From Neocallimastix lanati (nom. inval.) (lineage: Eukaryota; Neocallimastigomycota; Neocallimastigomycetes; Neocallimastigales; Neocallimastigaceae), in assembly GCA_016946835.1 (NCBI GenBank), contig JACVTC010000091.1, positions 505,001 through 569,000 of the forward strand: DNA of 64,000 nucleotides, in the 5' to 3' direction. A program made the position numbers and the translations under genes. Position 1 is the stretch's first letter; each line of letters opens with the position of its first letter. Positions 38,128-49,814 of this stretch are shown piece after piece. The notes under the pieces are model-generated. The model had not been told where the DNA came from. It was given only the letters and a program-made list of their open reading frames with translations, and did not search any database.

Positions 38128-39006
38128 TACAACTTAACGACTAATTCATTAAGTTGAGAAAATAAAATAAAATAATATTTTTTTTTTTTTTACCTTTAGA
38201 GTAGAGTTTATTATAAAATTAATTATAATAATAACACAAAAAGTAAGAGAGGAATTGTTTGTATAAATTGATTTTAAAAATATGTTTTTGAATAAAATAT
38301 TTTTATTAATTTATTAAAGTTAAAAATATAAAATTGTTACTATTATAACTATGTTTTTTATAATAATAACTCTTGATTTCTCAAAAAGAACTCAAGAGCC
38401 TTATTTATATTTTTTTATGAAAATAAGGTTAAATAAGAAAGGGTTTTCTAATCTTAACAAATCTCTTATCTAGGAAAAGATTAGATAGAAAAACCTAGAT
38501 AAGTTTTCGATCGATATTCTATCCATATCGATCATCGCATTAATTAAGTAAAACCGATTACTTCTAAAAAGTAATTGGAAAAAATCTTAATTAACCGATT
38601 TTCCAATCTAATCTAATGATCGAAAATAAAAGAATAAAATAATAAAAGATATTTCGATCATATAATTTATCCTTATATTAAAAATATAAAATTAAATAGT
38701 TAATAAAATACAGAATACATTATAAAATACAGAATACATTATAAAATACAGAATACATTATAAAATACAGAATACATTATAAAATACAGAATAAAAACAA
38801 TACAAAATACATTAGTTACAGTAGAGAATTTAACATATTGTAAATATATTATTTAAAATTAATTAAATTTTGTTAAATTAATGAATATTTAAAATTAAAT
38901 TAAATAAATTTAATAAATATTATATGTAATTAAATAAAGTTATAGTTATAATAACTTAACTAAGAAAATATAATTATTTGTTAGCAAATAATTATAGATT
39001 CTTACA
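38128..39006 (-). repeat. Gypsy 3' LTR (879 bp)
   Basis: Read on the minus strand it starts TGTAAGAATCTATAATTATT and ends TTAAGTTGTA. It holds five copies of a 19-base unit (TTATAAAATACAGAATACA, about 38695-38790). The 5' LTR has two. The size difference of 57 bases equals three units exactly. Confidence 0.9.
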
Positions 39007-39019
39007 TTGCTCTGTTTAA

Positions 39020-41528
39020 TTATGATGTTTCCATTAAGTCTTCATTTCTTTTAGTATATGGTTCCAATTGTGAGATATGAAATACCGGATGGAGATGTAA
39101 GTTCTCTGGAAGTTCCAAACGATAATTCATTCTTTCCCTTTTCTCGATGATTTTAAAAGGTCCAAGATATTGAGTGGATAATTTTCTAGAGGGTTCATTC
39201 GTAAAGTAGTATCTTCTAAGCATAACCAAATCATTTACCTTAAAGTCAGGTCCTACAGATTTTTTATTGTCAGCATATTTCTTAAAATCTTCTTTGGCTT
39301 TAACTAAATGTTGACGAAGGGCATTGAAATGTGAAGACCAATCCCTAGTAAAAACAGAAGCACTATCTTTTAGCAGAATCGGTGATGAATCAATAACACA
39401 ATTTGGGTCAAATCCATAGTTAGCATGAAAAGGAGTTTGAGCTATTGATTTGTGAATGGAGTTGTTGTAGGACATTTCACATAAAGGGAGGTAGAAACAC
39501 CATTCGTTTTGAGCAGAAGAACAATAGCAGCGAAGATATTGTTCTATTACAGCATTAGCCCGTTCAACCTGACCATTGGATTGTTGGTGGTGAGCAGTAG
39601 CAAGTCTTGGTTTAGCACGAATAGCATCGCACAACGAAGTCCAAAATTGAGAAGAGAATTGGGAACCATGATCAGACACAATCACTTTAGGAAAACCATG
39701 ATACTTAAAGACTTGGAAAAGTAAGAGCTTGGCAGTTAAGTCGGCAGAGGGAACATCGGAGCAGGGTACTAAATGAATCATTTTGGTTAAATGATCAGAA
39801 ACAACCATGATACAAGTGCAATCTTGTGAAGAAGGCAATGAAACAATAAAATCGACGCCAATAACTTCCCAGGGTTTTGTAGGAGTAGGAAGTGGTATTA
39901 GTTTACCATAAGGTTTATGACGACGGATTTTATTTCTACAACAAACATCACAAGAAGCCACATAATTTGAAATATCTTTTTTCATATTAGGCCACCAGTA
40001 GTTCCTTCTGAGTTTTTCAAAGGTCCTATCTACCCCCTGATGGCCACTAGTGGGTGCATCATGGAAAGACTTTAAAGGTCTAGCCCTGAGACTGGAAGGA
40101 ATAATAATACGCTTTTGAAAGTGAAGTACGCCATCGACGAAGGAAAATAAAGAACTTTTGATGTTGTTTGACTTATCCCTTATTTTTAAGAGGATATTTT
40201 TACAATAATTATCAGCTTTCTGTGCTTCAATAAGACTACTAATATTGTCATTTATAGCACAACAGAAAGCATTATTGTTAATTACAGGATGTGATTCAGA
40301 TGAAGAGTCAGATTTAAAATCTGGGCGTCTTGAAAGAGCATCTGGTTTGCCACTTTTAGCGCCTGATCTGAATGCAATCCTATAGTCAAACTTTGATAAA
40401 AAGAGACTCCAACGAATTTGTCTTTGATTTAAATGTTGGGGTTTCTTAAAATACAATAAGTTCTTGTGGTCTGTTATTACTTGAACAGGAAATTTTGCGC
40501 CTTCTAAATGATGCCTCCAAGTTTCAAACGCAGTAATTATAGCAAGAAGTTCTTTATCATATATAGTATAATTGACTTCTGCTTTATTGAGGGATCTAGA
40601 ATGGAAGGCTACGGGATGCAATAAGTTATCAGTGTCACTAACCTGAGAAAGTATGCAACCGACAGCAAAGTCGCTAGCATCTGTTTCAACGATGAATTCT
40701 TTCTCTGGATTAGGAAAAATGAGCACTTCATCAGCTTTAAAAGATTCTTTTAATTTATTAAAAGCTTCATTTGCTGATTCATCCCAATTAAATGTAGTAT
40801 TTTTCCTTAAAAGTCGACGAAGAGGTTCCATATTTTTGGCAAAATTATTGATAAACTTTCGATAGAAATTACATAAGCCTAGAAAACTTTGTAATTCCTT
40901 TTGATTCTTTGGAATAGGCCAATCCAGAACAGATTTTACCTTATCCTTATCCATAGTGAGACCATCTACAGAAACAGTGAAGCCTAAGAAAGTGGTTTTA
41001 GTAACATGGAAGTCACATTTCTCTAATTTAGCATATAATCCATTGTTGATGAGAAGTTGAAGAACGATCCTAGCATGTTTAATATGTTCTTCTTCGTTGT
41101 TAGAGTAAATAATGATGTCGTCCAGATAGACTTGCACGAAAGAACCAATGATATCACTGAAGATATCTTGTACAAAACGTTGAAAAACCGAAGGGGCATT
41201 TCGAAGTCCAAAAGGCATAACGAGATATTCGAAATGTCCTAAAGGGGTTCTAAAAGCAGTAAGATATTCGTGACCTTCTTTAACTCTGATTAGGTTATAA
41301 GCAGATCTAAGGTCAAGACGAGTAAATATCTTAGCTCCTTGAAAGGATTCAATCAAGTCATTTATTCTTGGAATTGGGTAGCTATTACGGATTGTGATAG
41401 CATTTAATCGGCGATAATCTACACAGGGTCTAAGGGTACCATCGCGTTTCATTACAAATAATATAGGAGCACCTGCTGGTGATTTTGACTTCCTAATGAA
41501 TTTCTTTTTTAAGTTTTCCTTAATATAA
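39020..41528 (-). CDS. Gypsy Pol: reverse transcriptase, RNase H, integrase (separated from Gag-Pro by insertion)
   Basis: The open frame runs from the insertion point at 41528 down to the stop at 39020; counted from the ATG at 41452 it is 810 residues. RT: RLDLRSAYN (catalytic D47), FGLRNAP, and YLDD at 109-112. RNase H: TDAS (D258), E301, TDHK (D328) and KPDALSR (D371). Integrase: H2C2 finger (H464, H471, C501, C504) and catalytic D534, D594 and E630, exact D,D35E spacing. A GPY/F module (LGPFKIIEKRERMNYRLELP) and HPVFHISQLEPY end the protein. There is no chromodomain after it. The in-frame sequence continues upstream of the ATG (KENLKKKFIRKSKSPAGAP), so Pol was translated as part of Gag-Pro-Pol. 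All catalytic residues are present; only the nested LTR breaks it. Confidence 0.93.
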
Positions 41529-42301
41529 TATAAAGTTTTGATTTAAAAAATAGATTATAAGTCAAAAATTATAATAACACTAAATAACACAAAAATGTTT
41601 TATAAACAACTAAGTTTTATTATATTTAGATTTTAAAATAATCTTTATTAATTATTAGTGTTATTAACAATAAATCGTTAATAACAATTACATCGATTAA
41701 AATAAATGAAATTTGGTTAACTATTTATATTTTTATCTTATTACATTTAGAATATATAATTCCTATTGAATTATATTATCTAACTATTTATTTAAAAACA
41801 ATACTAACCTAAACTAATAATAAATAATTAACTATTACTAAATAAAGAGAATTATAATTAATAACTAAAATAAATATAAACAATTTCAATCGAGCTCATT
41901 TATTATTTATTTATTATTTAAATATTATTAATAAATTCTTATTATATTTTCTATTTAAAATTAATATAAAAGTTGTCATAATTATTTAATATGATTTTAG
42001 CATAAAATGCCGCAAGTTTCAACATGACTAATTGCATAGTTTCATGTTGTTAATTTATCTTGTAAAAAACCTTAACTCTTATTATTTAAATTAAATTACA
42101 TAAAAAGAAATGATTTTCAATTACTAGTTTCACAAGAGAAATTTTTAATTTATTAATATGATTGGGAAGAAGTCGAAGTTTTGTTTAAAATTATTTGCAA
42201 TAATTTTATACACGTGATTTTTAATAGATTTATTTCAATTTTACTTAAATTTATGATTAAATTTAATTAAAATTTATAAAGATATTAATAATATCTTTAC
42301 A
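41529..42301. mobile_element. Family B solo LTR inserted in gypsy polyprotein
   Basis: The insert is 773 bp with ends TATAAAGTTTTG and TATCTTTACA (the first G of the usual TG..CA has changed to A). It is flanked by a 5-bp direct repeat, TATAA (41524-41528 and 42302-42306). Removing the insert and one repeat restores an uninterrupted frame across ...ALKDY|IKEN... It is the same family as 50240-50998 (shared AATAATCTTTATTAATTA, TTACATCGATT, end CTTTACA). Confidence 0.9.
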
Positions 42302-43841
42302 TATAATCCTTTAAAGCTTTCAGTTCTTGTACAGTAAGAGAGTATATTGGACCAAAATAAAGTTGTCCACCAGGAATAAGCTCAATAGCAATATCATAGT
42401 CACGATGAGGTGGTAAGTTCTCAGCTTGTTTCTTTTCAAATACTATTTTAAGATCCGAATAGTATTTATTAATAATCTCTTCTTTTCCTTGAACGTCAGT
42501 GTTTACTTCTTCTGAATCAATCATTGCAGCACATAAATCAGAATCTGAGATATCTATATCAAAAGCCGAATTTGGTAATACTGAATCTTCTTCTGAATTC
42601 TCCAACATTGAAGCAGTAATATTTTTATTTTGATTAAAAAACTTATTACTTTTGGAGGATGGGCAATGTGAGCCACAGTATCTACCAAGGAAGTAGATTC
42701 TATTATTTTTATAATCGATGAAAGGATTGTGAACGGATAACCAATCCCTTCCAAGAATACCATTAATGCCCTGAAGAGATAGATTAGCAATGCAGAATTC
42801 AAAAGTTTCCTTATGATCCATAAATTTTAATTTAAGGGGCTTAGTAGTTTGTCTGATATTCATACTTTTCCCATTAGGAAGTTGGATGTTGATTTGGGAA
42901 TTGAGTCCTAACACAGGTAATCTATTAGAATTTGCGAAGTTTTTACAAATAAAACTTCTAGCAGAACCCGAATCAATTAATAGATTTGCCTTAATATTTC
43001 TTCCATTAATATCAAGGTAGAAGGTAGTTGTGATTGTTGTTTTAATATTCGGGGTGTAATTTGCTGAAAGTATGTCGTTTTTAGACTTATTTTTTCTGAA
43101 ATGAGAATGTTTAGAATTCTTTTCTGATTTTAATAAATCGTTTCTCTTCCTATGAAACGACATTTTTTCATTAAATTTATTTTTTTGATTGTGGCGTAGA
43201 CGACTTTCCAAAAAACACTTCTTATCAATTCCAATAATAATGTTGGTAGCTTCAAAAAGAGTAGATGGCTTTTCGAGTTTATCAAACTCTTCGCGGACTT
43301 TGTCAAGTAGACCCTTACCGATGATATCTATTAAAACTTCGTCGGGCCATCCTAAACGTCCAGCCAATCTCCGAAATTCAATAGTATATTCAGCAACATT
43401 TCCTAATTGAAGTTGTTTCAATTTCCACAACTTTTCCATGATGACATATTTTTGCTTCCTTTCATTCCCAATATCAAAGTTATCCAGTAAGAGCTTCTTA
43501 AACTTACTAAATTCAAGGTTCTTTAGAGTACCATCAGTTAAAAGAGAAAGACCCCATTTTCTGGCGGTACCAGTAAGTTTATTAATAACAAAAGAACTTT
43601 TTAGTTCATCCTTTTGAAAAGAATTTGGATGCTCCTTAAGGAAATCTTCACTTTGAATTAAAATTTCTAAGATATTTAGTTTATTGCTTTCATTTTCCTT
43701 TTGGAGGACACCATTAGGAGAAAAGAAAGCAGGAATGAAGTCAGCAATTGCAGTAATAAGTTTGGATGCATTTTCATCATGGAGATAGGAATTATTAACT
43801 TCACTTGAGGAAATTGCTTGTTTATTACTATTGAAATCCAT
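42297..43841 (-). CDS. Gypsy Gag-protease (upstream half of split polyprotein)
   Basis: The first 514 codons of the polyprotein start at ATG 43841. The stop at its end is created by the nested LTR. Residues about 45-215 form a retrotransposon capsid (KSSFVINKLTGTARKWGLSL, FDIGNERKQKYVIMEKLWKL, EYTIEFRRLAGRLGWPDE). A basic Lys/Arg/His-rich linker (216-255) stands in for the usual CCHC knuckle, which is absent. The retropepsin begins near 272, with active site LLIDSGS (D290-S291-G292) and flap-to-C-terminal motif GINGILGRDWLSVHNPFIDY. The end (HRDYDIAIELIPGGQLYFGP) is the conserved protease-to-RT junction. The upstream start is clear, with a long noncoding leader before it. Confidence 0.92.
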   Translation of the reverse strand: MDFNSNKQAISSSEVNNSYLHDENASKLITAIADFIPAFFSPNGVLQKENESNKLNILEILIQSEDFLKEHPNSFQKDELKSSFVINKLTGTARKWGLSLLTDGTLKNLEFSKFKKLLLDNFDIGNERKQKYVIMEKLWKLKQLQLGNVAEYTIEFRRLAGRLGWPDEVLIDIIGKGLLDKVREEFDKLEKPSTLFEATNIIIGIDKKCFLESRLRHNQKNKFNEKMSFHRKRNDLLKSEKNSKHSHFRKNKSKNDILSANYTPNIKTTITTTFYLDINGRNIKANLLIDSGSARSFICKNFANSNRLPVLGLNSQINIQLPNGKSMNIRQTTKPLKLKFMDHKETFEFCIANLSLQGINGILGRDWLSVHNPFIDYKNNRIYFLGRYCGSHCPSSKSNKFFNQNKNITASMLENSEEDSVLPNSAFDIDISDSDLCAAMIDSEEVNTDVQGKEEIINKYYSDLKIVFEKKQAENLPPHRDYDIAIELIPGGQLYFGPIYSLTVQELKALKDYM

Positions 43842-44899
43842 TTTTGTGCCTTTAGTATAAATTAAAATAGGATAGAGTTAACAAAATGGACATTCTTATT
43901 ACACAAAATTAAGAATTATAATAAGGATTTTGATTAATAAATATTTTATTGAATACACTTTAATTTCTTCCTTCCCGTGTTACCGTTCATTTGGTTTATC
44001 AACCAAAGGGCTGAGGTGTAGGTCTAATGTTACAGCCTACCAGTAACGGTCAACTACGTACTTGGAAATTAAATTAAAATGATTAACAAAATATTATTAT
44101 AAACTTATCCTTTATTATAAACTTCTGTATAAATACAATATTTAGTATTATTTTAATTAAAATTCAATATCACTTTCTTATGCCTTACAACATTCAAAAA
44201 CCGGCAAAAGTGATCCATTAAAACATAAAAAAAATATTTTATGTTTTCCATAGCAGTTTTATATAATCAAGCATAAAAAACATAACTGCTATAACCAATT
44301 TTGTTTGGGATAAACAAACTGTTAAAACCCATTATTAAAATTAAAACTATATAATTTTACTTCAATACATAATATTGAAGAACCTCGAGGCTTTCGGTGA
44401 CCAAGAGTTCCTTATTCGCTAGAGCTACATTCGGATAACCTATACTTTCACGTGAAATACTGCATTTCCGTACAGTACAAACCGCTACGGTATAGGAAAA
44501 GGAGACCTTTCCTTTATTACTACTTAAAAATGTACTCACCATCCCCAATTAGATGGCTAACTCTATATATGAAGGTATTATTACCTTCTCAGTTTGTTAT
44601 TTTTTTATTTATTTTTTAAAATTTTTATTTATTTCTTTATTTCTTTATTATTATTATAGTCTTTTTTTTTTTTTTTTTTTTTTTTAATTATTTTAAATTA
44701 TTATTTCTATTCTTAATTATATTATCTAAAATTATTCTATATTATTAATTCTATATTATTAAAATAATTATTATCTATTCTATTATTATTCTAAATCTAA
44801 TATATATTATTATATTTATTAATTATTTTAATTAAATTATTATAATTTAAAACTATTCTAAAATATTAATTTATTATTCTATTATTTACTATTAAAAAA

Positions 44900-44930
<31 letters not shown>

Positions 44931-45184
44931 AATTTTTTTTTTTTTTTTTTTATTTTTTTTTTAATTAAAATTGCTAATAAAAAAATTTTTTTTTGCGCCA
45001 CTCTAGCTATTTATTATTATTGTATTCTAATATATATAATTTCAATAGACTAATTCACTAATAAAATTTCCAATGTTACACTATTCTAAAAATTTTTCAC
45101 ACTTTATCTAACCCTAAACTAATCTAAGAAGAGTTATTATTGTAATAATTCTATTAAGAACTAACTCGAAATAGAATTATTAAC
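43842..45184 (-). other. Gypsy 5' leader with structured, less AT-rich segments
   Basis: This 1.34-kb untranslated leader lies between the 5' LTR and Gag. Two parts (43970-44080 and about 44370-44590) are much less AT-rich than their surroundings. They contain small perfect hairpins: TTTGGTT/AACCAAA with a 4-base loop near 43990-44007, TTTCACGTGAAA near 44447, and ACCGCTACGGT near 44481. The left half of the leader (44600-45000) is T-rich simple sequence. On the minus strand, GATGGTGAGT (about 44547-44538) resembles a splice donor and an AG lies 9 bases before the Gag ATG, so a leader intron is possible. No tRNA-complementary PBS starting TGG is obvious after the LTR. Confidence 0.5.
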
Positions 45185-46006
45185 TACAACTTAACGACTA
45201 ATTCATTAAGTTGAGAAAATAAAATAAAATAATATTTTTTTTTTTTTACCTTTAGAGTAGAGTTTATTATAAAATTAATTATAATAATAACACAAAAAGT
45301 AAGAGAAGAATTGTTTGTATAAATTGATTTTAAAAATATGTTTTTGAATAAAATATTTTTATTAATTTATTAAAGTTAAAAATATAAAATTGTTACTATT
45401 ATAACTATGTTTTTTATAATAATAACTCTTGATTTCTCAAAAAGAACTCAAGAGCCTTATTTATATTTTTTTATGAAAATAAGGTTAAATAAGAAAGGGT
45501 TTTCTAATCTTAACAAATCTCTTATCTAGGAAAAGATTAGATAGAAAAACCTAGATAAGTTTTCGATCGATATTCTATCCATATCGATCATCGCATTAAT
45601 TAAGTAAAACCGATTACTTCTAAAAAGTAATTGGAAAAAATCTTAATTAACCGATTTTCCAATCTAATCTAATGATCGAAAATAAAAGAATAAAATAATA
45701 AAAGATATTTCGATCATATAATTTATCCTTATATTAAAAATATAAAATTAAATAGTTAATAAAATACAGAATACATTATAAAATACAGAATAAAATACAA
45801 TACAAAATACATTAGTTACAGTAGAGAATTTAACATATTGTAAATATATTATTTAAAATTAATTAAATTTTGTTAAATTAATGAATATTTAAAATTAAAT
45901 TAAATAAATTTAATAAATATTATATGTAATTAAATAAAGTTATAGTTATAATAACTTAACTAAGAAAATATAATTATTTGTTAGCAAATAATTATAGATT
46001 CTTACA
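45185..46006 (-). repeat. Gypsy 5' LTR (822 bp)
   Basis: This direct-repeat partner of 38128-39006 has two copies of the 19-base unit against five. The rest is nearly identical by eye. On the plus strand it starts TACAACTTAACGAC and ends GATTCTTACA. Confidence 0.9.
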
Positions 46007-46011
46007 TTGTG

Positions 46012-46912
46012 TGTAAAGAATAATAATTAATTTTTATTAAAATAAAAAATAATTATTAATCTTTATTAAATTAAATAATAATTATTTAATAAAATTTATT
46101 AACTTTATTATAAAATATTTTTAATATAAAATTATTATTAATAATTTAAAATTAATATTGTAAAATTATTATTCTTTATCGTTGTATTAATTAATAATAT
46201 TAAAATAATTAAACATTAATATTTTTTATATTTGTTAAAATTCATTTGATAATTAAATGTTAAGTTTTAATTTAAATAATTGTTACATTAATATAATTTT
46301 AAACAAATCTAATATAAATTATAGAATTATAATTTAGAAATAATTATAAAATTATATTAAAAATCATAATGTAACAAATCAAATGAAAAAAGAATAATTA
46401 ATATCTAAAAAATTAATTAAAATAAAACAATGTCATGTATAATTGACATTGTTTAAATAAAACAAATGTTAATTGAAGTTTTCCGATTGGAAAATATCGG
46501 TTTTTATTCAATTAACATATGATCAATTTTATTAATAATTGATCATTAAACTTTTTAGGTTTTTCTCCCAAATCTTTTCCTAAAAAGTTATTCATTAAGA
46601 TTTGGAACTTTACTGTAAATAATTCTTGATTTTCTTTATTTTGAAAATCAAGAGTTATTATTATAAGAATATAATTATAATAATAAACAAAATAAATTTT
46701 TAATTTTTTAAAATAACAAAAATCTAAATAAAAATTATTTTTAATAAAAAATATTTTAATAAAAATTTTATTTGAACTAATCTCTTATAATAAACTCCTA
46801 CCCTATTTTAAGTTTCGTTAAGTATTTTCTTTTTTTTTAATTTCTCGATTAATATTAGTATTAATTGTAGAAAAGGGTTAAATTTAATTAAGTTTAAATT
46901 TAATTCTTTACA
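46012..46912. mobile_element. Solo LTR (family Y, 901 bp) with target duplication
   Basis: The ends are TGTAAAGAAT and ATTCTTTACA, perfectly inverted over ten bases, and a 5-bp direct repeat TTGTG flanks it (46007-46011 and 46913-46917). Inside, on the opposite strand, lie stretches resembling the gypsy LTR (AATCAAGAGTTATTATTATAA). It is therefore probably a diverged relative of that family in opposite orientation. It sits immediately beside the gypsy 5' LTR. Confidence 0.88.
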
Positions 46913-46917
46913 TTGTG

Positions 46918-48466
46918 GTACGTTACTCACTAAAATAGAATAAATTATTAAAAATATAAGAAAATAAATAATTCTTTAGTTATTTTATTATAATAGGTAT
47001 AAGGTTTAATTAGTATATAAAATTATAATATTAATAAAAATAATTTTAATTAATAGATAACCAATAAGAATTAAGATAAATTATAGTATAAAAATAAGTG
47101 AAAGATAAAATATTAACAAAAGAGGAACTTAATAATCTAATATCTTTAAAGAATATAATAGTTAGAATAGGAATTATAAAATATTTATTCGGGTGAATAA
47201 ATATTTAGGATATATTTTGGTTAATATTATTATTAAAATATAAATTTAAAGATATAATAAAGTTATAATAAAATTAAATGTACTTATTTAAAGAACAAAA
47301 TTTATAAATAAAATAAAGACTTAAAAGTAACACATTATTATTTATTAAAAATTTATTATTAATTTTGTGTTATAATTTTTTTTATTTATTTCTTTTATTA
47401 GAATATATTATTTTATAGTTTTACAACTTGCTTTCCCCAAATCATATAAAAGGTACAATATATAAAAATAACGTACCAGTTGTATGTAATAATCATACTA
47501 AGTTCTATCACTAAATATGATTATTAACTTCAACTTAATGACTAATTCATTAAGTTGAGAAATAAAATAAAAATAAAAATTTTACCTAAAAAGAGAGTTT
47601 ATTATAAAATTAATTATAATAACAACACAAAAAGTAAAAGAAGGAATATTTGAATAAATTTGGTTTTAAAAAATATGTTTTTGAATAAAATGTTTTATTA
47701 ATTTATTAAAGTTTAAAATATAAAATTGCTATTATTATAACTATATTTTTATAATAATAACTCTTGATTTCTTAAAGGGAAATCAAGAGCCTTATTTATA
47801 TTTTTTTTATGGAAATAAGGTTAAATAAAAGGGTTTTCTAATCTTAAAAAATATCTTATCTAGAAAAAGATTAGAAGAAAAAACTAGATAAGTTTTTTGA
47901 TCGATATTCTATTCATATCGATCATCGTATATATTAAGTAAAACCAAATATATTATTTTATATTTGGATAAAACCTTAATATATCGATTTCCTAAATTTT
48001 AATTTAGATCATCAAATAAAAGGAAAAATCAATAATAACCGGAATGATCTAAATTATTCTATTTTTCTAAATATTATTTTTAAAATCTAATCTAAACTTA
48101 TTAACATAAGACTATCTTTAAACTAGAATACAGAATTATAAAAAATACAGAAACTTATTAATTGTTCTTTTAAATGTACAATGTAAAAAATAAATAAAAC
48201 TAATGTTTACATTAACTTGATAATTAAATGAATAACTAAATAAAATTAATAATATTAATAAGTGTACATATAATAATTATTTAAATAAATTTTCTAATAT
48301 TATTTAAGTGTATGAATAATTACAATTATAATAAATTTGATAATAATATCTCAATGTATGAATTAATTATAATTTAAATAAATTTATAATTATTATCAAT
48401 AATTATAAAGACTAAGAAATAATAATTATTTATTAGTAAATAATTATCATTTCTTACATTGTAACA
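46918..48466 (-). mobile_element. Older gypsy relic: leader plus LTR related to the intact element
   Basis: From about 47524 to 48466 the sequence aligns with the gypsy LTR (TAATTCATTAAGTTGAGAAA, CTCTTGATTTC, ATCGATATTCTAT) but with many substitutions and no 19-base array. The flank just left (GTAATAATCATACTAAGTTC... ATTATTAACTTCAACTT) also resembles the leader beside the intact 5' LTR. The relic is thus LTR plus leader, not a simple solo LTR. TGGTACGTTA at 46916 and TAACGTACCA at 47469-47478 form a ten-base inverted pair around part of it. Confidence 0.6.
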
Positions 48467-48723
48467 GATACATGGCAACTTCAAGCCTATCCAATGATAG
48501 TTCTTTGGTTACGTAACGTATCTCTAAACAGCTAGCAATTTCGGCTAATCAAATAAAATCTTTTGTTAATTTCGTACATTAAATTTTATTATTTTATAAT
48601 TAATTATATAGTTAAATACTTATTTAAATATATTTTATTTAGTGATTAGTAAACTAAGTTAAATTAAATTATTTACCAATCATAATATTATTGACATGTA
48701 TAAATAATAATTGAACTTGTAAC
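48467..48723. other. Unassigned spacer between LTR relics
   Basis: A short patch at 48467-48560 (GATACATGGCAACTTCAAGC and following) is less AT-rich than its surroundings and probably belongs to a retroelement leader. The rest is plain AT-rich DNA. Confidence 0.4.
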
Positions 48724-49037
48724 TGTAACGCACTAGCGTTACTATTAACGTAAATTGTTATTATAAATATTAATATTGATAAATAAAAATATAATTATTA
48801 AATAAAAAATATTACTCAGTGTAAGCCCAGTAATTGATAACAAATAGAGTTATAAAGTGCTGCGCTATATTCTAGTGTAATAAGAAATAATAATTATAGA
48901 ATTAATTAATTTAGTGTTTATTATTAACAACTCGAATAGAGAGGTGTTAAGTTATCTTAGCCTTTAGATTTAGTTATTATTCGTTATTTTAGTTAATAAT
49001 AAACTTACCTTTTACACTAGTTATGAGTTTCGTTACA
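48724..49037. mobile_element. LTR-like block (family C, 314 bp)
   Basis: The ends TGTAACG and CGTTACA are perfectly inverted over seven bases. It interrupts the asparagine-codon run of H copy 1: the H sequence stops at 49038. The outer flanks (GTAAC and ATTAT) do not match. It may be one end of a larger, rearranged element. Confidence 0.5.
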
Positions 49038-49075
49038 ATTATTATTATTATTATTTTCTTCATTTTTATTGATTC

Positions 49076-49814
49076 TGTTGAAATTATAACTGAATTGAAA
49101 TCTCAATTTCAGTTATTTACATTTCAATAGTTAAAAAATATTATTTATTTAATTATAAATAATATATATATTTAAATAATTAATAATTAATATAAATTCT
49201 TATTTAATATTTAAAGAATTATCTTAGGCCTAATAATTCTGAGAATATTAGTAAATAAGATTTATATTAATAATTTCAATTATCTACATATGACGTCACA
49301 TGTATTTATTTATATTATGTTTATATATATGTTTACATCATATATATTAACTACTATTTTTAATTATTCAAATTAATTATATAATTATAAATTAAATTTA
49401 TTTAGTTATATTAAATATTTTAAACATATCGATATTGTTATTATCTTAATATTTTATTAATATTCATATTACTATATTATTAATATCTTATAATTAAATA
49501 CTATTATTATGTAACTTACAAAGTATAAAAGAAAGATGTAAAAATCTATCTTTTATGTTCTTTGTAAGGTTATTGTATTTACAATAATTATATACTAATA
49601 ATTCAATAAATAAATATTTTCATAAATCCTTCAAAGAAATTATTATTTAAAATATTCTTAGATATTAAGTGTTTAAATAACTTAACTATTTATCTTATAT
49701 TATTTTAATTATATTATTATTAATTAATTATTGTTGGATTATTAATATATAATTCAACATATTAACCTAGTAACGTTATTAATCATAAAACTATTTTATA
49801 TCTTAATTTTAACA
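49076..49814. mobile_element. Family A solo LTR (739 bp) inserted in H copy 1
   Basis: The ends are TGTTGAAATTATAAC and TTAATTTTAACA, with a perfect 5-bp target repeat GATTC (49071-49075 and 49815-49819). The H gene reads continuously once the insert and one repeat are ignored (codons AGA ATC AAT). It contains a hairpin (TTACAAAGTATAAAAGAAAG against CTATCTTTTATGTTCTTTGT, about 49516-49566). It is related, in opposite orientation, to 37416-38127. Confidence 0.9.

Larger units (their letters stand above)
38128..46006 (-). mobile_element. Ty3/gypsy LTR retrotransposon, near-complete, with one nested LTR
   Basis: On the minus strand the order is 5' LTR (46006-45185), leader, gag-protease-polymerase, 3' LTR (39006-38128). 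The two LTRs agree throughout except for a tandem-repeat length difference, so the insertion is young. The coding part is one long frame in which a 773-bp solo LTR (41529-42301) was later inserted. No clear target duplication flanks the element: left flank CAACA, right flank TTGTG. That suggests a rearranged or misplaced boundary. Coding base composition is visibly less AT-biased than in the host genes. Confidence 0.92.

Noticed and set aside
44357-44548. 63-codon minus-strand frame in the gypsy leader
   Set aside because: No similarity to a known protein. It lies in a hairpin-rich leader and overlaps a donor-like site; too short to support.
37660-49590. One 12-kb element bounded by 450-bp inverted repeats
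   Set aside because: The inverted repeats are two family A LTRs in opposite orientation. The right one has its own GATTC target repeats inside the H gene, so they are independent insertions.
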